A DNA stretch of 64,000 nucleotides from Acidobacteria bacterium AB60 (GTDB lineage Bacteria > Acidobacteriota > Terriglobia > Terriglobales > Acidobacteriaceae): assembly GCA_008682415.1 (NCBI GenBank), contig VANK01000013.1:124001-188000 (forward strand), read 5' to 3'. Shown piece by piece: positions 59,101 through 64,000 of this stretch (position 1 is the stretch's first letter; every line of letters begins with the position of its first letter). Both the position numbers and the translations under genes were made by a program. The notes beneath the pieces are model-generated. The model searched no databases and was not told the DNA's origin. It was given only the letters and a program-made list of their open reading frames with translations.

Positions 59101-60389
59101 TGTCTGCTCCCACCGATCTTCGCGAGCTTCTGCCGAGCGCCATTGGGCGCGCGTCCCGCCGACTCGTGCCCTTTCTGGTGATCGCATACATCGTGTCTTT
59201 CCTTGACCGGGCAAACGTTGCATTTGCGAAAGAAGCGTTGGGGATGACCCGCGGTATCTCCGAACAGGCGTACGCGCTTGGTGCAGGGTTGTTCTTTCTC
59301 AGTTACTCTACGTGCGGCTTCCCTTCCAACCTTATCCTTCACAGAATCGGAGCTCGGCGGTGGATTTCCACCCTGCTGATCGCCTGGGGACTCGTATCTG
59401 CGGCAACGATCTTCATACAAGGCCCGGTGTCCTTTTACGGGTTACGTTTGCTGCTGGGTGTTACGGAAGCAGGCTTCTTCCCGGGCATCATCCTTTACCT
59501 CACATACTGGTTTCCGGAGGAGGTCCGGGGGCGGATCATGGGCCTCTTCTACCTTGGGGTGCCCATTGCCCTCATCGTTGGTGGGCCCCTCTCCGGGGTT
59601 CTCCTCGATCTGAACGTCGGATTGCAAGGCTGGCAATGGATGTTCCTGGTGGAGGGCTTGTTGGCTTCCGGGGTCGGCGTTCTGGCCTTGACTCGACTCC
59701 CAGACCGTCCCCATCAAGCGCGCTGGCTTCCTGAGGGGGAGCGGCAGGCACTCCTGGCCCAGCTTGAGCACGAGTCCGCCGAGAGGCGAGTCTTCGGACC
59801 TGTCCGGGCTTTCAGCATCTTTCAAGACTGGAACATGCTCCGTTTTGTCCTGATTTATGCCCTGATTCAAGTAAGCACCTACGGAGTGGTCTTTTACCTG
59901 CCCACAGAGATCGGCACGCTGCTCCATCGACGGACCGGCGCTGTGGTCGGCATCGTCTCCGCCATTCCGTGGATCTTCGCCGCGCTGGCGGTTTACCTTC
60001 TGCCGCATCTCGCAGACACCCGGCGCCAGCACCGGCTGGTTGCGTCGATTACTTTAGGAACCGCCGGCATCGCCGGCCTGGTCTTTCCCACCGCGGGTCC
60101 CGGCCTTGGCCTGGTGACCCTTTCGATCGCGGCCTCCGCTTTCGTTGCTGTTCAACCGGTCTTCTGGACATTCCCGACCAGCTACCTCGCGGATGTGGCC
60201 GCAGCAGGCGGGATTGCGCTGATCGGGGCAGGGAACCTGGGTGGATTCATCGCCCCCAACCTGAAGGTCTGGGCAGACCGGTTCTTCGGAACCCCATTCG
60301 CGGGTCTGTATCTTCTGGCCACCCTGGCACTACTGAACGCCGGCCTCGTGGCCACTCTGCGCCGCCCTCAAAGGCCGCCCCGGCGCTGA
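59100..60389 (+). CDS. MFS transporter, anion:cation symporter (ACS) type
   Basis: A 429-residue inner-membrane protein with about 12 hydrophobic segments. FLDRANVAFAKEALGMTRGISEQAYALGAGLFFLSY is the hallmark N-terminal region of the ACS family (uptake of organic anions such as tartrate, glucarate, phthalate). RLLLGVTEAGFFPGIILYLTYWFPEEVRGRIMG is the conserved central motif. ATG 59100 overlaps the dinB stop (TAATG), giving translational coupling, an unusual pairing for a polymerase gene. The substrate is unknown. Confidence 0.9.
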   Translation: MSAPTDLRELLPSAIGRASRRLVPFLVIAYIVSFLDRANVAFAKEALGMTRGISEQAYALGAGLFFLSYSTCGFPSNLILHRIGARRWISTLLIAWGLVSAATIFIQGPVSFYGLRLLLGVTEAGFFPGIILYLTYWFPEEVRGRIMGLFYLGVPIALIVGGPLSGVLLDLNVGLQGWQWMFLVEGLLASGVGVLALTRLPDRPHQARWLPEGERQALLAQLEHESAERRVFGPVRAFSIFQDWNMLRFVLIYALIQVSTYGVVFYLPTEIGTLLHRRTGAVVGIVSAIPWIFAALAVYLLPHLADTRRQHRLVASITLGTAGIAGLVFPTAGPGLGLVTLSIAASAFVAVQPVFWTFPTSYLADVAAAGGIALIGAGNLGGFIAPNLKVWADRFFGTPFAGLYLLATLALLNAGLVATLRRPQRPPRR

Positions 60390-60396
60390 CTGCCCG

Positions 60397-60417
60397 GGGG
60401 GGCAATTAGCGCCCCCC
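60397..60417 (+). terminator. Weak hairpin terminator candidate after the MFS gene
   Basis: GGGGGGC pairs with GCCCCCC across a 7-nt loop (AATTAGC). It lies 8 bp past the MFS stop. The following sequence TCAAGGTTCTTTG has only short T runs, so the strength is doubtful. Confidence 0.35.
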
Positions 60418-60551
60418 TCAAGGTTCTTTGAGGCCTGGATCGGTCCAGGTAGGTGGGCTCTTAGCTCTTAGTTTGAGTACTTATACCCTAAGCAATCATT
60501 CCCACTAACCCAAAAGCGGCATTACGGCGGATGCCGGATTAAGGACACAAT

Positions 60552-60577
60552 AGGTCATATTTGATCCAGGTCATATT
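60552..60577. promoter_or_regulatory. Direct repeat AGGTCATATT x2 with 16-bp period
   Basis: Two exact copies of AGGTCATATT separated by TGATCC, about 395 bp upstream of the multicopper oxidase start. Direct repeats of this spacing are typical of sites for regulators binding head to tail. The regulator is unknown. Confidence 0.35.
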
Positions 60578-60970
60578 GGGAAGCCTGAGCAGGGGGGACG
60601 AATGTCTTCTTCTGGGAGGTATCAGGCTGCCAGAGTTTTGCCTCATAGAGCTCTTCCAAAGACGTAGGGGCCCGACGGGAGAGCGGGCTTCGATCGGAGA
60701 TCGAGGCCGAAATTAAAAATGAAATCAGCGTTTATGCATTTGATTTGGAGCAAGTAACCGAATCTTAGTTAGACGTTTGCTCGACTGATCATCTGTCTTG
60801 CAAGCAGACATTCATCGAAGTTAAGAAAAGACACGCGGCATCTGCATTTCTGTTCGACAGGTTGTGCTATCGCAAAATGATGCAACCCTCTTCCAGCGAA
60901 TACTCCGAATCGGTAGCTCTGGGCAGTACAGACGGGGGAATCTCGTCCGGAGCTTTGAGGAGGAGAGCAT

Positions 60971-62677
60971 ATGTCGAGCAGAATCGTAAAGATTCTTATG
61001 TTGGCGGCGTTTGGAGGGGCGGTCATGTCCGCATCTGCACAATCGTTTAGAGTCCAGTGCCCCACCAGCACGATTACACATCCCAGTTCGCTGAATAACA
61101 ACAACGCTGAGCCGAACTACACGGGGGCGACGACGCTGGTAGCGGGTCCCAACGGCTATCTGATTCCCAGCGCTCACGTGAACGGAGCCATCAAGTGCCA
61201 GCAGATCTCGGGCGGCGATGGTTACTCAACCATGGCTAACGGCGCACAAACGTTCATGTTCTCCTTCGGGCCGCTGTCGGGTCTGGCGGACATCGCGGCT
61301 GGCCTGCCGGGCACGGAATTCCCCGCGACCTTCAATACGCCCTATTCCGGCGGGAGCGGCAATCTGCTTCCGGGTGATCCGGCCACCACCGACGCAATCG
61401 ACACCGCTGTTTCCCCCTATCCCTTTGCGTCCAACTCGACGGTGGGTTCGGGTCCCGCCCCGTTCAGCTTTAACGGCGCAGTGGGCCTGGCGCCGGATGC
61501 CGATGCCATCGCCGACGGCAAGTGCACCGCGCCTTGCCTGGATGGCCACGTTGATCCGCGCCAGATCATGGACATCGGCGTGATGAATGGGAACATTCCC
61601 GCGCCACTGATGGCGATTGATGAGGATGACGAGTTCTTTCTTACTCTCAGCAACGTGGGCATGATCATGCGGCCCGATCTTTTTGAGCAGCACACCGTTC
61701 ACTTCCACGGATATCCGAACGCTTCGTCCTTCTATGACGGCGTGCCGGATGCTTCGGTGGCTATTAACATCGGCGGAAGCTTCACGTATTACTACCTGGC
61801 CCCGGACGCCGGCACCTATTTCTGGCACTGCCACATCACGCCTCCTGAGCACCTTCAGATGGGCATGGTGGGTCAGATCTACGTTCGTCCCCGCCAGAAC
61901 CGTGTTCAAGTGGGAACCAATCTGCGCACCGCTCTGAGCTGGCAGAACCAGGACCTGCGTACGGCGTGCAATCCCGCCACTGACATTCTTTGCACTGCTG
62001 TTCTGCCGAATACCACGACGGATGCGGCAGCCCTTACCGCCGCCCAGGCGCTTGACACGGTTGGGAGCCAGACCACCAACCCCAACTACAACCAGCCGTA
62101 CAAATACGCCTATAACGACGGCGATGGCATGACTGCCTACGACGTTGAGTACCCGCTGCAGATTCACGGCTTCGACCCGAACTTCCACTTCGTCGGCATG
62201 ACCTTCAATCCTGAAGCCTTTGTCGACATGAAAGACAAGTTCTTCCTGCTCAACGGCCGCAGCTATCCAGACACGGTGACACCGGGGCCGTTGACGACGA
62301 TGAGCTCGGATGGCCGCAGCCACTTCTCGCAGCCACTGCCCTCGATCATCAACATCCCGGCCGGCGGCAAGGCTCTGCTTCGTATCTCCGATCTCGACGT
62401 GACTGAGTACCAGACTCTGGCTTCGCTGGGCATCCCCATGCACGTTGTGGGTTACAACGCCAAGCTGTTGCGCGATCAGTCCGGCAACAACATGGATTAC
62501 TACACCAACTCCATCACTCTGGGCGGAGGCGAGTCACTGGACGTCATTCTCGATGCCAGCAACAGCTCGCTGTATCCAGCCGGTAGCGTCTTTTACCTCT
62601 ACACACCTCAGCTCGATCACCTGGCGAACGACCAGGAGAACTTCGGCGGGCTGATGACTGAAGTGCATATCAATTAG
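60971..62677 (+). CDS. Exported multicopper-oxidase-like protein 1
   Basis: A 568-residue protein with a signal peptide (ends SASAQ). Cupredoxin-type copper motifs are EQHTVHFHGYPN (HxH) and TYFWHCHITPPEHLQMGMVG. In the second, HCH is followed after five residues by His and then by Met, slightly longer than the common HCH-x3-H spacing. Other regions include the LNGRSYPDTV-type strand seen in multicopper oxidases. It probably oxidises a metal ion or an organic substrate outside the cytosol. AGGAGGAGAG lies just upstream of ATG 60971. A second oxidase gene follows after 11 bp, so the two are co-transcribed. Confidence 0.85.
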   Translation: MSSRIVKILMLAAFGGAVMSASAQSFRVQCPTSTITHPSSLNNNNAEPNYTGATTLVAGPNGYLIPSAHVNGAIKCQQISGGDGYSTMANGAQTFMFSFGPLSGLADIAAGLPGTEFPATFNTPYSGGSGNLLPGDPATTDAIDTAVSPYPFASNSTVGSGPAPFSFNGAVGLAPDADAIADGKCTAPCLDGHVDPRQIMDIGVMNGNIPAPLMAIDEDDEFFLTLSNVGMIMRPDLFEQHTVHFHGYPNASSFYDGVPDASVAINIGGSFTYYYLAPDAGTYFWHCHITPPEHLQMGMVGQIYVRPRQNRVQVGTNLRTALSWQNQDLRTACNPATDILCTAVLPNTTTDAAALTAAQALDTVGSQTTNPNYNQPYKYAYNDGDGMTAYDVEYPLQIHGFDPNFHFVGMTFNPEAFVDMKDKFFLLNGRSYPDTVTPGPLTTMSSDGRSHFSQPLPSIINIPAGGKALLRISDLDVTEYQTLASLGIPMHVVGYNAKLLRDQSGNNMDYYTNSITLGGGESLDVILDASNSSLYPAGSVFYLYTPQLDHLANDQENFGGLMTEVHIN

Positions 62678-62688
62678 GAGAGCAAGCG

Positions 62689-64000
62689 ATGAAGCCGACA
62701 TTGATTAAACGCGCGTTTGGATTGACGCGACAGCTCCTGCTCACGATGGGGGCCGTGGCGTCCCTCGCTGCCACGGCTTATGCGGCTGCTCCTGGGATTA
62801 CCTCGACCTCGGGCACCGTTGCAACATTCAACCTGACTGCCCAACCGGCATTCCTCAATCAGCCGGACGGTTCGAGCGTTTATTCGTGGGGCTATGGCTG
62901 CGCCACAGGCTCCACGCCCACCTTCGTGCCGGCGGGCATGAAGGACACCTCCTGCTCAACGATGCAGGTACCCGGTCCTACGCTCGTCGTCACCGAGGGG
63001 CAGACAGTAAAGATCACGCTCACCAACAATCTGCCGACGGCAGCCGGCAATACTTCCATTCTCTTTCCTGGCTTCCAGGTGGCGACCACCGGTGGCGTCA
63101 CCGGGTTGCTGACACAAGAAGCAGCGCCGGCCGGTTCCGTGACTTATAGCTTCGTCGCTTCCACGCCTGGCACCCACTCTTACTACAGCGGCACCCAGGG
63201 CGACTTGCAGGTGGAGATGGGTCTTTACGGCGCTTTGATTGTGCTGCCCGCCCACGTCCCAGCTGCCTGCACGACAGGTCTGCATTCTGCCAATGTCCAG
63301 GTGGAACAGGCTCATGGGGAATCCGATTTCCGTCTTTCCCAGGCTGCCTACGACCACGACAAGACCTGCTATGACCGTGAGTATCTCTTCCAGTTCTCTG
63401 AGATGGATGCAAATATTCACACCCAGGCGCTGGCGCAAGTTACGGCGCGGGCCAACTGTGTTGCAGGAGCAGCGGGTTGCAGCCTTGAGGTGCCCACTGA
63501 GCCGTATCACCCGTCGTATTTCATGATCAACGGCCGCTCCATGCCCGATGACATGGACGCCAACTACGAAGTGGAATACCCGCATCAGCCGTACAACGGG
63601 AATCCCCACATGCATCCAGGCGAACAGGTTCTGTTGCGCATCATCGGGCAGGGCCGGTGGCAACATCCTTTCCACGAACACGCCAATCACGTGCGTATCC
63701 TGGCGCGCGACGGCAATCTCATCCTCAGCGCGACCAATCCGGATGACCTCGCCGGCGCTCCCCTCTTTACGACGACAACTACACCCGGTCAGACCATGGA
63801 CGGAATCTTCTACTTTACCGGTCGGGGTCTCAACTGGGATATGTATGCTCATCACTCCGGCAGCGACGCGGATCCGCTCGCAGTGACAAATTGCGTTCCT
63901 GACGCGAACGGCTATTACACCGTGAACAGCAATCCGCCGGCCGCGGTGAGCGCCATCAATTACTACGAGTGGTGCCAGGACCATAACAAGCCACTTGAAG
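62689..64000 (+). CDS. Exported multicopper-oxidase-like protein 2, N-terminal part (gene runs off the window end)
   Basis: The frame is open from ATG 62689 to the end of the window (437 codons). A signal peptide (ends ATAYAAAP) is followed by a cupredoxin-like domain (VPGPTLVVTEGQTVKITLTNNLP), the GTHSYYSGTQGDLQVEMGLYGALIV region where a copper motif would be expected but His/Cys pairs are few, and a later FHEHANHVRILARDGN segment. GGAGAGC lies upstream. The C-terminal copper cluster would lie beyond the window. With the preceding gene it looks like a two-protein oxidase system. Confidence 0.85.
   Translation, partial: MKPTLIKRAFGLTRQLLLTMGAVASLAATAYAAAPGITSTSGTVATFNLTAQPAFLNQPDGSSVYSWGYGCATGSTPTFVPAGMKDTSCSTMQVPGPTLVVTEGQTVKITLTNNLPTAAGNTSILFPGFQVATTGGVTGLLTQEAAPAGSVTYSFVASTPGTHSYYSGTQGDLQVEMGLYGALIVLPAHVPAACTTGLHSANVQVEQAHGESDFRLSQAAYDHDKTCYDREYLFQFSEMDANIHTQALAQVTARANCVAGAAGCSLEVPTEPYHPSYFMINGRSMPDDMDANYEVEYPHQPYNGNPHMHPGEQVLLRIIGQGRWQHPFHEHANHVRILARDGNLILSATNPDDLAGAPLFTTTTTPGQTMDGIFYFTGRGLNWDMYAHHSGSDADPLAVTNCVPDANGYYTVNSNPPAAVSAINYYEWCQDHNKPLE

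Larger units (their letters stand above)
60390..60970. other. Non-coding gap of about 580 bp upstream of the multicopper oxidase genes
   Basis: No protein gene is seen. Near the start is a G7/C6-rich hairpin (60397-60403 with 60411-60417) that could end the MFS transcript, but it has a poor U-tract. A small perfect hairpin CCTGGA-TCGG-TCCAGG lies at 60434-60449. A 10-bp direct repeat lies at 60552-60577. The 60700-60780 part is A/T-richer. No tRNA or known riboswitch shape was recognised. Confidence 0.5.

Noticed and set aside
60660..60720. tRNA-like stem-loops (CGGGCTTCGATCGGAG)
   Set aside because: Only a T-arm-like loop is present. No matching acceptor, D or anticodon stems could be drawn.

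Overview
The window is high-GC bacterial chromosome. It most likely comes from an acidobacterium of the Terriglobia (Acidobacteriaceae-type) group. The case rests on two exported proteins with the acidobacterial VWFA-related domain, a large TonB-dependent receptor with an N-terminal carboxypeptidase-regulatory-like domain, an operator resembling BlaI/MecI sites, and many small exported proteins. No rRNA, tRNA, prophage, insertion sequence or CRISPR array was seen. The genus cannot be fixed from the sequence alone.

Layout. 1-19.6 kb is mostly housekeeping and accessory metabolism: a partial TPR protein, purH, a rhomboid protease, an aldo/keto reductase, an XRE regulator, a dienelactone hydrolase, a GNAT, the TonB receptor followed by a VWFA-domain protein, a DUF5522-type mini-protein, a KdsC-like phosphatase, a serine hydrolase, an OFA-type MFS carrier, fdhD, a sugar transferase and a hexose-6-phosphate mutarotase. 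19.7-29.1 kb holds hyuA/hyuB, a second VWFA protein, and an ECF sigma / anti-sigma / two HEAT-repeat protein operon. Its intergenic gaps carry arrays of 7-mer and 8-mer tandem repeats. 29.2-30.9 kb is a non-coding repeat field with a GIY-YIG nuclease gene, two perfect palindromic operator-like sites and a hairpin terminator. 30.9-39.3 kb has an FHA-transmembrane-lytic transglycosylase fusion, a PIG-L / glycosyltransferase / acetyltransferase operon, then a membrane protein, a CDF metal transporter, an SDR and an AraC regulator.

39.5-52.8 kb is a compact glycan or glycolipid biosynthesis locus. Five forward genes meet eight reverse genes tail to tail. It encodes four CgeB-like glycosyltransferases, a GT4 enzyme, a GT9-like enzyme, a sugar-nucleotide transferase, a CmoB-like methyltransferase, a HAD phosphatase, a B12-binding-type radical SAM enzyme, two NDP-sugar epimerases (one with a zinc-knuckle insert) and a glycosidase whose TIM-barrel strands appear circularly permuted. 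The PIG-L/GT4/acetyltransferase operon at 32.5-35.4 kb probably belongs to the same pathway. The product is unknown.

53-64 kb holds a stand-alone CheB, a CheB-CheR-PAS-histidine kinase fusion, dinB with a coupled MFS carrier, and two consecutive exported multicopper-oxidase-like genes, the second cut by the window end.

Two window-scale signals stand out. The + strand is C-rich from about 4.5 to 30 kb and G-rich from about 30.9 to 39 kb whatever the gene direction, so the base skew changes sign inside the non-coding field. The same small vocabulary of tandem heptamers and octamers recurs at six intergenic sites.
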